From: Methylomonas sp. | GTDB lineage: Bacteria > Pseudomonadota > Gammaproteobacteria > Methylococcales > Methylomonadaceae | Assembly: GCA_002929135.1 (NCBI GenBank) | Contig: PESC01000031.1 | Span: 1 to 53,929 of the forward strand | DNA length: 53,929 nucleotides | Direction of reading: 5' to 3' | Part shown: piece by piece, positions 37,175 to 46,142 of the stretch | How the letters are laid out: each line of letters opens with the position of its first letter | Position numbering within the stretch: position 1 is the first letter of the stretch | Made by a program: the position numbers and the translations under genes | Notes under the pieces: generated by a model | The model's database searches: none | What the model was told of the DNA's origin: nothing | The model's input: the letters and a program-made list of their open reading frames with translations, nothing else

Positions 37175-37494
37175 CAATCGATGTGCGTCAGCTTCAGGCC
37201 GACAATACCAATGACGATCATGGTGATGGAACCCAGACGAAGCCAGTCGGACGATTCCTCGAACAGGAAGATGCCGACGATCGCAATACCCACCGCGCTC
37301 ATACCGGTCCAAACGGCATAAGCCGTACCCAGCGGCAGGGTTTTCAGCGCCCACATCAACAGGATGACACTGGCAGCGCCCGAGATGCAGGTGGCGATAC
37401 TGGGCCAGAGCCGACTGAAGCCTTCACTGAGTTTGAGACTCAAGGCAAAGATGATTTCGGAAAACCCTGCGGCGAACAAAAGCAGCCAACCCAT
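37174..37494 (-). CDS. sugE: SMR-family transporter, SugE/Gdx type
   Basis: A four-helix small multidrug resistance protein of 106 residues. It has the conserved Glu13 in GFSEIIFALSLK, LPLGTAYAVWTGMSAVG and the closing IVGLKL. The AYAVWTG segment and the KLSEGFSR loop fit the Gdx (guanidinium exporter) branch rather than EmrE. It starts a short operon with tusB and the dsrC-like gene, an odd pairing. Confidence 0.88.
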   Translation of the reverse strand: MGWLLLFAAGFSEIIFALSLKLSEGFSRLWPSIATCISGAASVILLMWALKTLPLGTAYAVWTGMSAVGIAIVGIFLFEESSDWLRLGSITMIVIGIVGLKLTHID

Positions 37495-37525
37495 TCGATG
37501 TATCCTTTTTCAACTGAAAATAAGC

Positions 37526-37545
37526 GGGCTATTTTACAATAGCCC
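37526..37545. promoter_or_regulatory. Hairpin between sugE and YcgR gene
   Basis: GGGCTATT (37526-37533) pairs perfectly with AATAGCCC (37538-37545) around TTAC. It lies in the 90-bp gap between divergent genes, where it could be an operator or a leader hairpin for sugE. It lacks the ACGR loops of the guanidine-II riboswitch. Confidence 0.45.
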
Positions 37546-37584
37546 CCCATGTATGACAGAAATCCTATCCTTGGTGCCTGAATA

Positions 37585-38319
37585 ATGGCTGCGGAATCCG
37601 ACTTCATCGTCTCCAATCCCAGGCTGGTGTTCAGCCATTTGAGCGAAATTTTGAGCAAGAAATGCGTCATATCGGCACATTTTGGCGAGAACGCTTCGTT
37701 TTTGACCGCGATTTTGCAGCTCGACCAAAAAACCAAGCGGATCACCCTGGATTGCGCACCGTCCGAATCGCTCAACGATCAATTACTCAACAGCGGCAAC
37801 GTGCTGTTCCGCGCCGAGGTCGATGGCGTCAAAGCCTCGTTCGCGGGCCGCGCACTGAAAAAAGTCAAAAACGGTGATGGCTGGATGTTCACCATGCCGC
37901 TGCCCGATGCCATTTTCTGGCTGCAACGGCGGGAATACTTTCGCGTCAAGGTACCCCTGTTTCATAGCGGAAGCCACTGCCGCCTGACTTACAAAGCACG
38001 TAATCCAAGCGAACAGGATGAAACGATGGTATTTCAGCTTGCCGACCTCAGCGTATCGGGGTTGGCGTTTCTGAATCCGCTGGAAGAATGGGATGAGCGG
38101 TTTGCAGACGATGCCGAATGGCCTCAATGCCTGCTGTACTTGCACGCCGGGCAGAGCGCCGAAGTCGCCTTCGTCATCAAAGACCTGACCCGCGTCAAAG
38201 CCAGTCCGACGACCACCCAGCTACGCATAGGCTGCAAATTTCTTTACCTGCCGCCCGGATTTGAATCCCAGCTTCAACGGTACATCCAGGACATCGAGTT
38301 ACTGAAGAAAAATCTCTGA
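37585..38319 (+). CDS. YcgR-like flagellar brake/PilZ protein
   Basis: A 244-residue protein with an N-terminal YcgR-type domain and a C-terminal PilZ domain. The PilZ domain has the c-di-GMP contact RREYFRV (the RxxxR box) and the second motif DLSVSGLAF (DxSxxG). YcgR proteins bind c-di-GMP and slow the flagellar motor or act on other surface machinery. No flagellar gene is present in the window, so the target is open. Confidence 0.85.
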   Translation: MAAESDFIVSNPRLVFSHLSEILSKKCVISAHFGENASFLTAILQLDQKTKRITLDCAPSESLNDQLLNSGNVLFRAEVDGVKASFAGRALKKVKNGDGWMFTMPLPDAIFWLQRREYFRVKVPLFHSGSHCRLTYKARNPSEQDETMVFQLADLSVSGLAFLNPLEEWDERFADDAEWPQCLLYLHAGQSAEVAFVIKDLTRVKASPTTTQLRIGCKFLYLPPGFESQLQRYIQDIELLKKNL

Positions 38320-38391
38320 ACATTGACGGGTTCACGGTCAGGACGATACCTGCCGGATCGATGCCAAGCCGCCCCTCCCGAATCACACGCC

Positions 38392-41300
38392 ATGACATCC
38401 AGCCCTATCTTCAATACCCCTCTGCCCCAGCGTAACGACCAAGCCGTCTATTGGTCGGGCCTGCCCGGATGCGCCGACTCACTGGCGCTGGCTGAAATCG
38501 TCAACCGCGAAAAACGCCTGTTGGTCGTCGTCACCGCCGACAGCCAGACGGCACTACGCATCGAGCATGAACTCGGGTTTTTCCTGGAAGGTGCGCACCC
38601 GATTCTGCAATTTCCCGACTGGGAAACCCTGCCCTACGACATATTCTCACCGCTGCCGGAAATCATCTCGGAACGGCTGCGCACCTTGGTGCTGCTGCCC
38701 GAAATCCGACAAGGCGTACTGATTGTGCCGGTTTCCACCCTGATGTACCGGCTGGCACCGCGTGAACACATTCTGGCGCACAGTTTCTCCATCGAAGTGG
38801 GCGGCACGCTGAATCTGGAACTGACCCGCATCAAACTGGAAGCCGTCGGTTATCAATGCGTGTCGCAGGTTTATCAGCACGGCGAATTCGCCGTGCGCGG
38901 CTCGATACTGGACTTGTTCCCGATGGGTTCGAAGCAACCGTATCGGATCGAACTGTTCGATGACGACATCGAATCGATCCGCAGCTTCGACCCCGACACC
39001 CAAATGTCGCAAGACAAAATGCCCAAGGTCGAACTGTTTCCGGCCCGGGAATTTCCGTTCACCGACGACGCCATCAAACGCTTCCGCCAGGCCTTCCGCG
39101 AGCAGTTCCCGGATGCCTCGCCAAAGAACACGCTGTACCTGGACGTTTCCAGGCAAATCGCTCCGGCAGGCATCGAGTATTACCTGCCGCTGTTCGTCGA
39201 ACGCACCGAATCCCTGTTCGCCTATCTGCCCGACACCGCACTGCTGGCGCTGCCAGCAGGCTTTGCCGACAGCGCCGAACGTTTTTTTCGCGAAGCCGAC
39301 GAGCGTTACCAGCAACGCAAATACGACAGCGAGCGGCCACTACTGCCACCGGAGCGGCTGTTTTTGTTGGCGGATGAACTGATTCGGCTTACGGCGGGAT
39401 TTGGGCGCATCGTGCTGGAAAACAGCGCATCCCCAACCAGTACCGCGCCCCTCACCCCAACCGGCTTCGCCCCCCTCGCTGCGCTCTCCCCCAAGGGAGA
39501 GGGGCTTTTTCGCTCCGGCTGCCACCACCTCCCCAACCTCGCCATCGATAACCGCCTGAAACAACCGGCGCAGGCTTTACGCCAGTTCATCGACGGTTTT
39601 GGCGGCAAAATCCTGTTCGTTGCCGAAACCGCTGGCCACCGCGAAGGCCTGATCGAAAAACTGAAAAGCGTCAAACTCAGCGTCAAGCAAGTACAAAGCT
39701 GGTCTGAATTCCTGCAAAGCGAACACTCGCCATGTATCGTCGTTGCGCCTATGGATCAGGGTCTTTGGCTGGAAGACTCCAGACTGAGTGACCTCGGGCT
39801 GGCCATCATCACCGAAAGCCAGCTCAGCGGCGAGAAAGCACAGCAGCGCCGTCGCCGCGCCAAGTCGACCGCCCGTGCACTGGAAAACATCTTCAACAAT
39901 CTGAACGAACTCGGCATCGGTTCGCCGGTGGTGCATCAGGAGCACGGCGTTGGCCGCTACCAGGGCTTGCAAACCCTGACCGTCGGCGGCATGGCAGCCG
40001 AGTTTCTGATGCTGGAATATGCCGGTGGCGACAAAATTTACGTGCCAGTAGCGTCGTTACATCTGATAGGCCGTTACAGCGGCGTCAGTGCCGAAAACGC
40101 GCCGCTGCACAAACTGGGTAGCGAGCAATGGAGCAAGGCCAAACAAAAAGCCATGGAACGCGCCCGTGACGTGGCCGCCGAATTGCTGGACATCCACGCC
40201 AAACGTGCCGCCCGTGCAGGCTTTGCCTTCAACATCGACGACAGCGATTACGCTGCTTTTGCCGCTGCCTTCCCGTTCGAAGAAACCCCGGATCAACTCA
40301 GCGCCATCGAGGCCATTCTGCAAGACATGACGGCGCCGCAACCCATGGACCGCGTGGTGTGCGGCGATGTCGGCTTCGGCAAGACCGAAGTGGCGATGCG
40401 TGCCGCCTTCGTTGCGGTGCAAAGCGGCAAACAGGTGGCGGTACTGGTGCCGACCACGCTGCTGGCGCAACAGCATTACCAGAACTTCCGTGACCGCTTC
40501 GCCGACTGGCCCATCCGTGTCGAAGTGATGTCGCGCTTCGTCAGCGCCAAACAGCAGAAAGCCATCAGCGACGATCTGGCCGACGGCAAGGTCGACATCG
40601 TCATCGGCACCCACAAGCTGCTGGCCAAAGACATGCGTTACCAAGCCCTGGGCCTGGTCATCATCGATGAAGAACATCGTTTCGGTGTCAGCCAGAAAGA
40701 GCATTTCAAGAAACTGCGCTACGAACTGGATTTGCTGACGCTGACCGCAACGCCGATTCCGCGCACCCTGAACATGGCCATGGCCGGGCTGCGTGACATT
40801 GCCATCATCGCCACGCCGCCACCCAATCGTCATGCCATCAAAACCTTCGTCAGCGAATGGATAGATTCACAAGTCCAGGAAGCCTGTCAGCGCGAAATCA
40901 AGCGCGGCGGTCAGGTGTTCTTTTTGCACAACGATGTCAAGACCATGGACAAAATGGCTCGCGAGCTGGAAGCCTTGGTGCCGGAAGCGCGGATTCAGAT
41001 CGCCCACGGCCAAATGGCCGAGCGCGAGCTGGAGCAGATCATGCTGGATTTCTACCACCAGCGTTTCAACCTGCTGATTGCCTCCACCATCATCGAAAGC
41101 GGCATCGACATACCCAGCGCCAACACCATCGTCATCAACCGCGCCGACAAGCTGGGCCTGGCGCAGTTGCACCAGTTGCGCGGTCGGGTTGGCCGCTCGC
41201 ATCACCGCGCCTATTGCTACTGCATCGTGCCGCCGAAAACCCTGATGACCAAAGACGCCATCAAGCGGCTGGAGGCCTTCGCAAGCTCTGGCGAACTCGG

Positions 41301-41922
41301 CGCCGGTTTCATGCTGTCATCGCACGACATGGAGATACGCGGCGCCGGTGAACTGCTGGGTGATGAACAAAGCGGCCAGATTCAGGAAATCGGCTTCACC
41401 CTGTACACCGAATTGCTGGAACGCGCGGTGAAGGCGCTGAAATCCGGCAAACAGCCCGAGCTGGATGCGCCGCTGGATACCGGCCCGGAGGTGGATTTAC
41501 AAGTTGCCGCGCTAATTCCGGAAGATTATCTGCCCGACATCCACGCCCGCCTGGTGCTGTACAAACGCATCGCCAGCGCCGAAACCGAAGACGATTTGCG
41601 CAAGTTGAAAATCGAAATGATCGATCGCTTCGGCCTGCTGCCGGATCAGACCAAGGCCTTGTTCGCCATCACCGAACTCAAGCAGCAGGCCGGGCACCTG
41701 GGCATCCGCAAAATCGAGGCGCACGCCACGGGTGGTCGCATCGTGTTCAGCACCACGCCCGACATCGACACCGGCGAGTTGATCGCCATGATGCAAAACC
41801 AAGCAGCGATGTATAAATTCGACGGCGACGATAAACTGCGGTTTAACCAGCCGTTCAACAGCCTGGATGACAAAGTAACGTTTCTACAGACACTGCTGAC
41901 ACGATTGCGGCCCAAAACCTGA
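38392..41922 (+). CDS. mfd: Transcription-repair coupling factor with repeat-derived insert
   Basis: Removes RNA polymerase stalled at lesions and recruits UvrA. The 1176-residue protein has UvrB-like domains, the RNAP-interaction region (VVHQEHGVGRYQGL), Walker A GDVGFGKTE, DEEH in IIDEEHRFG, the RGRVGRSHHRAYCY region and a TRCF domain. The ATG at 38392 is chosen for family fit. Residues 353-373 ([21 protein letters not shown]) are translated from a palindromic repeat element inserted in frame in a loop between LENSAS and HLPNLAI. The reading frame stays intact, so the protein is probably functional. Confidence 0.96.
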   Translation: MTSSPIFNTPLPQRNDQAVYWSGLPGCADSLALAEIVNREKRLLVVVTADSQTALRIEHELGFFLEGAHPILQFPDWETLPYDIFSPLPEIISERLRTLVLLPEIRQGVLIVPVSTLMYRLAPREHILAHSFSIEVGGTLNLELTRIKLEAVGYQCVSQVYQHGEFAVRGSILDLFPMGSKQPYRIELFDDDIESIRSFDPDTQMSQDKMPKVELFPAREFPFTDDAIKRFRQAFREQFPDASPKNTLYLDVSRQIAPAGIEYYLPLFVERTESLFAYLPDTALLALPAGFADSAERFFREADERYQQRKYDSERPLLPPERLFLLADELIRLTAGFGRIVLENSASPTSTAPLTPTGFAPLAALSPKGEGLFRSGCHHLPNLAIDNRLKQPAQALRQFIDGFGGKILFVAETAGHREGLIEKLKSVKLSVKQVQSWSEFLQSEHSPCIVVAPMDQGLWLEDSRLSDLGLAIITESQLSGEKAQQRRRRAKSTARALENIFNNLNELGIGSPVVHQEHGVGRYQGLQTLTVGGMAAEFLMLEYAGGDKIYVPVASLHLIGRYSGVSAENAPLHKLGSEQWSKAKQKAMERARDVAAELLDIHAKRAARAGFAFNIDDSDYAAFAAAFPFEETPDQLSAIEAILQDMTAPQPMDRVVCGDVGFGKTEVAMRAAFVAVQSGKQVAVLVPTTLLAQQHYQNFRDRFADWPIRVEVMSRFVSAKQQKAISDDLADGKVDIVIGTHKLLAKDMRYQALGLVIIDEEHRFGVSQKEHFKKLRYELDLLTLTATPIPRTLNMAMAGLRDIAIIATPPPNRHAIKTFVSEWIDSQVQEACQREIKRGGQVFFLHNDVKTMDKMARELEALVPEARIQIAHGQMAERELEQIMLDFYHQRFNLLIASTIIESGIDIPSANTIVINRADKLGLAQLHQLRGRVGRSHHRAYCYCIVPPKTLMTKDAIKRLEAFASSGELGAGFMLSSHDMEIRGAGELLGDEQSGQIQEIGFTLYTELLERAVKALKSGKQPELDAPLDTGPEVDLQVAALIPEDYLPDIHARLVLYKRIASAETEDDLRKLKIEMIDRFGLLPDQTKALFAITELKQQAGHLGIRKIEAHATGGRIVFSTTPDIDTGELIAMMQNQAAMYKFDGDDKLRFNQPFNSLDDKVTFLQTLLTRLRPKT
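39448..39510. repeat. Palindromic element copy inside mfd coding sequence
   Basis: About 60 bp starting CCCCTCACCCCAACCGGC and ending AAGGGAGAGGGGCTT match the left half of the element at 27208-27332 with few changes. The insertion keeps the reading frame and adds about 20 residues rich in Pro, Ala, Gly and Thr. The hairpin CTCTCCC/GGGAGAG is kept. Confidence 0.85.
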
Positions 41923-42003
41923 CGTATCGTCGCTCCTGCGGCATTGGTTCCTGGCTTCGCTCAGGCGTGTTCGCCGCGTAACGCCCCGGCTGGGAACTTC
42001 TTC

Positions 42004-42009
42004 TATAAT
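42004..42009 (+). promoter_or_regulatory. Candidate -10 box for ppk
   Basis: TATAAT lies 41 nt before the ppk ATG, in the gap after mfd. I see no good -35 at the usual distance, and no clear ribosome site before the ATG. Confidence 0.4.
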
Positions 42010-42049
42010 CCAGCTTCCCATTTGCTCCCCCCCATCTCATTCACGCACC

Positions 42050-44119
42050 ATGGAAACCGTCGATCTCACCAGTCCTGAGCTGTACATCAATCGCGAACGC
42101 AGCCTGCTGGAGTTCAACCTTCGTGTGCTGGCCCAGGCCCTGGATGACACACTGCCCTTGCTGGAACGCCTGAATTACCTCTGCATTTCCTGTTCCAACC
42201 TCGACGAGTTTTACGAGGTTCGGGTAGCCAGCCTGCTGCAAATGGCCGAAATCGACGCCCACGCCGTCAGCCCGGATGGTTTGGGCATACAGGAACAATT
42301 CGAGAACATTTCCGCCAAGGCGCATGAACTGGTTGCCGAACAGTACCGGGTGCTGAGCGATGTCCTGTTTCCGGCGCTGGAAACCGAGGCTATCCGCTTC
42401 CTCAAGCGTGAGCGCTGGACGCCATCGCAAAGGGCCTGGCTGGAAAAGTATTTCAACGAGGAGTTGTTGCCGATTCTGACGCCGGTGGGTCTGGATTCTG
42501 CCCATCCTTTTCCGCGCATACTCAACAAAAGCCTGAATTTCATCATTTCGCTGACCGGCAAGGATGCTTTCGGTCGCAACAGTGGTCGTGCGGTGTTGCA
42601 GGCACCGCGTGCCCTGCCGCGCATCATTCAGTTGCCGCCAGCGGAAACCGACGGCGGCCCGCATGATTTCGTGTTTTTGTCGTCCATCATTCACGCATTC
42701 GTCAACGAATTGTTCAACGGCATGACGGTGCAGGGCTGCTATCAATTCCGGGTGACCCGCAACAGCGATTTCTTCGTCGACGACGATGCCATCGACGATT
42801 TGCTGCTGGCCGTCGAGGGCGAGCTGGCCATGCGCAACTATGGCGATGAGGTTCGCCTGGAAATCGATGCCTATTGCCCGGAAGAAACCGTCAGTTTTCT
42901 GCTGGCGCGCTTCGATCTGACACGGGATCGGCTGTTTCTGGTCAACGGCCCGGTCAATCTCAGCCGGATTCAGGCCATTTACGCGGCAATCGAACGGCCC
43001 GATCTCAAGTTTCCACCGTTCAAACCCGGCGTTCCCTCCGCATTGGCCAGAAACAAGGATTTTTTCGCCAGCATACGCAAGCAGGACATCCTGCTGCATC
43101 ATCCTTACGAATCGTTCATGCCGGTGGTCGATTTCATCCGCCAGGCCGCCGCCGACCCGGATGTTCTGGCCATCAAGCAGACGCTGTACCGAACCGGCGT
43201 CGATTCACCCATCGTCGCCGCGCTGATAAAAGCAGCGCGAGCCGGCAAGGAAGTCACCGTGGTCATCGAGTTGCGCGCCCGTTTCGATGAAAAAGACAAT
43301 ATTGGCCTGGCGGCCAAGTTGCAGGAAGCCGCCGCCCATGTGGTGTATGGTGTGGTGGGTTACAAAACCCATGCCAAGATGTGCATGGTGTTGCGCAAAG
43401 AAGGCAATGCTTTAAGAAACTACGTGCATCTCGGTACGGGTAACTACCATCCGAAAACGGCGCGGCTCTACACCGATTACGGCCTGTTTTCGTGCGAAAA
43501 GGAGCTGGCGGAAGATGTGCGCCGGGTGTTCATGCAACTGACCAGCCTGGGCAAGGTCAACAAACTCAACAAGTTGCTGCAATCACCGTTCACGGTACAT
43601 GCCGGTTTGCTGAAAATGATCGAAAAGGAAATCGAACAGGCCAAAAAAGGCAAAGCGGCCAAAATCATCATCAAGGTCAATGCTGTCGTGGAAGATCAGG
43701 CGATTCGCGCCTTGTACCGGGCCTCGCAGGCCGGTGTCGAAATCAAATTGATCGTGCGCGGTATGTGTTGCCTGAAACCCGGCATTCCCGGCGTATCCGA
43801 TCGCATCGAAGTGCGGTCTATCGTAGGTCGCTTTTTGGAGCATACCCGGGTCTACGCCTTTCACAATGGCGGTGACTGGGCGGTGTATTGTTCCAGTGCC
43901 GATTTGATGAACCGCAACATGTTCCGCCGGGTCGAGGTGTGCTTCCCCATCACCGACAAGAAAATCGCCGACCGCATCCTGGCCGACCTGGCTAAATACC
44001 TCAAGGACAACTCGCAGGCCTGGCTGTTGCAGCCGGATGGTCAGTACCAGCGGCTCAAGCCGGGTAGCGCGCCTGTTTATCAGGTGCAGAGCGAGTTGCT
44101 CAAGTCATTTTGTCAGTAG
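42050..44119 (+). CDS. ppk: Polyphosphate kinase 1
   Basis: Polymerises ATP gamma-phosphates into polyphosphate, reversibly. The 689-residue protein has the N-terminal region (NRERSLLEFNLRVLAQA; ISCSNLDEFYEVR), the catalytic phospholipase-D-like domains with the phosphorylated histidine in GYKTHAKMCMV, and the second histidine region HTRVYAFHNGG. It follows mfd by 127 bp. No ppx lies alongside, which is often its partner. Confidence 0.95.
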   Translation: METVDLTSPELYINRERSLLEFNLRVLAQALDDTLPLLERLNYLCISCSNLDEFYEVRVASLLQMAEIDAHAVSPDGLGIQEQFENISAKAHELVAEQYRVLSDVLFPALETEAIRFLKRERWTPSQRAWLEKYFNEELLPILTPVGLDSAHPFPRILNKSLNFIISLTGKDAFGRNSGRAVLQAPRALPRIIQLPPAETDGGPHDFVFLSSIIHAFVNELFNGMTVQGCYQFRVTRNSDFFVDDDAIDDLLLAVEGELAMRNYGDEVRLEIDAYCPEETVSFLLARFDLTRDRLFLVNGPVNLSRIQAIYAAIERPDLKFPPFKPGVPSALARNKDFFASIRKQDILLHHPYESFMPVVDFIRQAAADPDVLAIKQTLYRTGVDSPIVAALIKAARAGKEVTVVIELRARFDEKDNIGLAAKLQEAAAHVVYGVVGYKTHAKMCMVLRKEGNALRNYVHLGTGNYHPKTARLYTDYGLFSCEKELAEDVRRVFMQLTSLGKVNKLNKLLQSPFTVHAGLLKMIEKEIEQAKKGKAAKIIIKVNAVVEDQAIRALYRASQAGVEIKLIVRGMCCLKPGIPGVSDRIEVRSIVGRFLEHTRVYAFHNGGDWAVYCSSADLMNRNMFRRVEVCFPITDKKIADRILADLAKYLKDNSQAWLLQPDGQYQRLKPGSAPVYQVQSELLKSFCQ

Positions 44120-44147
44120 TAATACCCATTCAATAAATTAGCCGCCC

Positions 44148-44864
44148 ATGCAAGCGTCGACACCGACCAGACAAATCGTCCTCGATACCGAAACCACCGG
44201 TATCAACCCGAAAGAAGGCCATAAAATCATCGAGATAGGTTGCGTCGAGCTGGTCGAGCGCCGATTGACGCATAACCGCTTCCACGTTTACCTGAACCCC
44301 GATCGTGCCATCGATGCCGGTGCCATCGAGGTTCATGGCATCACCAACGAGTTTTTGAGCGACAAGCCCCGCTTTGCCGATGTGGCGCGGGATTTCGTCG
44401 AATTCGTCAAAGGTGCCGAACTCATCATTCACAACGCGGCGTTCGACGTTGGTTTTTTGAATCATGAATTATCCAGCCTGAATGCTGCGCTTGCCGACAG
44501 TGTCGAATCCATCTGCACCGTGTTCGATACGCTGGCCTTCGCCCGCAAAAAACATCCGGGTGCCCGCAACAACCTCGATGCCTTGTGCAAACGCTATGGC
44601 ATAGACAACAGCCACCGGGAACTGCACGGCGCCTTGCTGGACGCCGAGATTCTGGCCGACGTTTATCTCATCATGACGGGCGGACAGTCATCCCTCATCG
44701 AAGAGCATGAAACTGCGGTGGTCGAAGACCGTCGCCCGCTGGCAAAAACAGCCAGCAACCGACCCGGGCTGAAAGTGATCTTGTGCAACGAGGAGGAAAC
44801 CCTGCAACATCAGCAGCGGTTGAACAACATGGGCAACAGCCTGTGGCAAAAGGCTTCTGTCTGA
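44148..44864 (+). CDS. dnaQ: DNA polymerase III epsilon subunit (3'-5' exonuclease)
   Basis: Proofreading subunit of the replicative polymerase. The 238-residue protein has ExoI VLDTETTGI (Asp, Glu), ExoII region HNAAFDVGFLNHEL and ExoIII HGALLDAEILADVY, the DEDDh arrangement. EVHGITNEFL is also typical. Its end, after a low-complexity linker, would contact the alpha subunit. rnhA, often beside dnaQ, is not here. Confidence 0.95.
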   Translation: MQASTPTRQIVLDTETTGINPKEGHKIIEIGCVELVERRLTHNRFHVYLNPDRAIDAGAIEVHGITNEFLSDKPRFADVARDFVEFVKGAELIIHNAAFDVGFLNHELSSLNAALADSVESICTVFDTLAFARKKHPGARNNLDALCKRYGIDNSHRELHGALLDAEILADVYLIMTGGQSSLIEEHETAVVEDRRPLAKTASNRPGLKVILCNEEETLQHQQRLNNMGNSLWQKASV

Positions 44865-44885
44865 TGGTTTGTTTTGGAAACGTCT

Positions 44886-44949
44886 GGTTCCCACTGCGTG
44901 GGAATGCAGACCGGGACGCTCTGCGTACCGAATTTACGCCACGCAGAGC
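44886..44949. repeat. Two-hairpin copy of the GTTCCCACG repeat
   Basis: TTCCCAC (44888-44894) pairs with GTGGGAA (44898-44904), and GCTCTGCGT (44918-44926) pairs exactly with ACGCAGAGC (44941-44949). This is the fullest copy of the family also at 181, 6542 and 17204. It lies between convergent dnaQ and bcp. A third small hairpin (TGCCCT 44979-44984, AGGGCA 44990-44995) follows, without a strong T-run. Confidence 0.7.
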
Positions 44950-44998
44950 CAACTGAACGCTGAATAGTTGCAAAGACCTGCCCTTCGGGAGGGCACGG

Positions 44999-45439
44999 TT
45001 AAAACCAGGCCAGCACCTCGTCAACGTGGCCTTTGACCTTGACCTTGCGCCATTCTTTCAGCAGTACGCCGTTTTCGTCGATCACAAACGTGCTGCGTTC
45101 TATGCCTTGCACCTGTTTGCCGTACATCGATTTCATTTTTATGACATCAAAGGCACGGCACAGGCTTTCGTTGGGGTCGGACAGCAAATCGAACGGCAGC
45201 GCGTGTTTGGCTTTGAAGCCTTCATGAACCTTGACGCTGTCGCGCGACACGCCGACGATCACCGCATTTTTGGCATCGAATTCGGCCACGCGATCACGAA
45301 AGGCGATGCCTTCTTCCGTGCAACCGGGCGTGTTGTCTTTCGGATAAAAATACAGCACCAGTTTTTTGCCGCGATAATCCGACAGCTTGACGGTTTTGCC
45401 GCCGGTGGCGGCTAATTCGAAGTCGACAATGGTATTCAT
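44999..45439 (-). CDS. bcp: Peroxiredoxin, Bcp/PrxQ type
   Basis: Thiol peroxidase for hydrogen peroxide and organic peroxides. The 146-residue protein has the peroxidatic Cys40 in NTPGCTEEGIAFRD. The resolving cysteine found five residues later in many Bcp proteins is Ile45 here, so it may work as a 1-Cys enzyme or use Cys94 or an outside thiol. The gene overlaps the gcvR stop by ATGA, a common gammaproteobacterial pairing. Confidence 0.92.
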   Translation of the reverse strand: MNTIVDFELAATGGKTVKLSDYRGKKLVLYFYPKDNTPGCTEEGIAFRDRVAEFDAKNAVIVGVSRDSVKVHEGFKAKHALPFDLLSDPNESLCRAFDVIKMKSMYGKQVQGIERSTFVIDENGVLLKEWRKVKVKGHVDEVLAWF

Positions 45440-45969
45440 CGTTTGATCGGCTCAAGAATGGCATCGATATTGAGGCTATCGCAGAAATCGAGAAATTCCT
45501 CGCGCAATGACAGTATTCCCACATGGGGTGGTACCAGCAACAGGAACTTACTCGAAAAAATCGGATTGCCGAACACACCGTCGTTGTGGCGACTGGCCGC
45601 CACCTCTTCCACCAAAATGCCACGCTCGGTCAAAAACGAGGTCACGGCAAACAGCAAATCCTTTTTTTCGACCGAAATGGTTTCCAGCGTATAAGGCACG
45701 CCGGTGAGCGGCTTTCGCCCGGCTTCATCGTCATTTGGCCTCAACAGGCTGATTTGCATCTGAAACCGGGTTTTGACGGTTTCGAGCATACCTTCGAGCT
45801 TGGCCACATGATTCCAGTTGCCATCCACCAACAAATAAATCGATGTCATGCGAGTGAGATTGGCCGTGCGCAATTCCAGCACACTGCAATGACAGAGGCT
45901 GATCATCGACAGGATTTCGACGACAAATTCGTCGGATTTTTGACCCAGAGCGGAAATGGCGAGTTGCAT
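45436..45969 (-). CDS. gcvR: Glycine cleavage system repressor-like ACT protein
   Basis: A 177-residue protein with two ACT domains: an N-terminal one (MQLAISALGQKSDEFVVEIL...) and a C-terminal one (VSFLTERGILVEEVAASRHN, in part). GcvR binds GcvA and glycine to control the gcv operon. The ATG at 45969 gives the usual start; a longer frame enters a repeat-rich gap. Members of this family next to bcp are often called GcvR, but whether it controls glycine cleavage here is unproven. Confidence 0.82.
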   Translation of the reverse strand: MQLAISALGQKSDEFVVEILSMISLCHCSVLELRTANLTRMTSIYLLVDGNWNHVAKLEGMLETVKTRFQMQISLLRPNDDEAGRKPLTGVPYTLETISVEKKDLLFAVTSFLTERGILVEEVAASRHNDGVFGNPIFSSKFLLLVPPHVGILSLREEFLDFCDSLNIDAILEPIKR

Positions 45970-46005
45970 GAGGGGAACCTTATGGATGTGAGGCAAAAGT
46001 TTATC

Positions 46006-46141
46006 ATCAATATCATGGCCTTGGCATCGATACGCCAAGTTGGCCAGCGATATTGATCCGACGCTGTCTGGTAGCCCGCCGGTGCGGGAAGCCTGTCCGC
46101 ATCCCCACGCAGGAGCGAGGAAATGCGGATATGCCAAGGCC
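46006..46141. repeat. Nested inverted-repeat element in gcvR-wbpM gap
   Basis: GGCCTTGGCAT (46017-46027) and ATGCCAAGGCC (46131-46141) are perfect 11-bp inverted repeats bounding about 125 bp. Nested inside or overlapping are ATCAATATC/GATATTGAT (46006-46014, 46049-46057), TTGGC/GCCAA (46021-46025, 46034-46038), CCCGC/GCGGG (46075-46079, 46084-46088) and TCCGCAT/ATGCGGA (46096-46102, 46123-46129). It could be a small non-autonomous mobile element or a structured leader/terminator. The right end touches the wbpM stop. Confidence 0.6.
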
Positions 46142-46142
46142 C

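Noticed and set aside
37495-37584. Possible guanidine riboswitch upstream of sugE
   Set aside because: There is one clean hairpin (GGGCTATT/AATAGCCC), but the guanidine-II class needs two hairpins with ACGR loops, and neither that nor the longer ykkC pattern is seen.
42041-43102. 353-codon minus-strand frame opposite ppk
   Set aside because: Antisense to the well-conserved N-terminal half of polyphosphate kinase; no family features.
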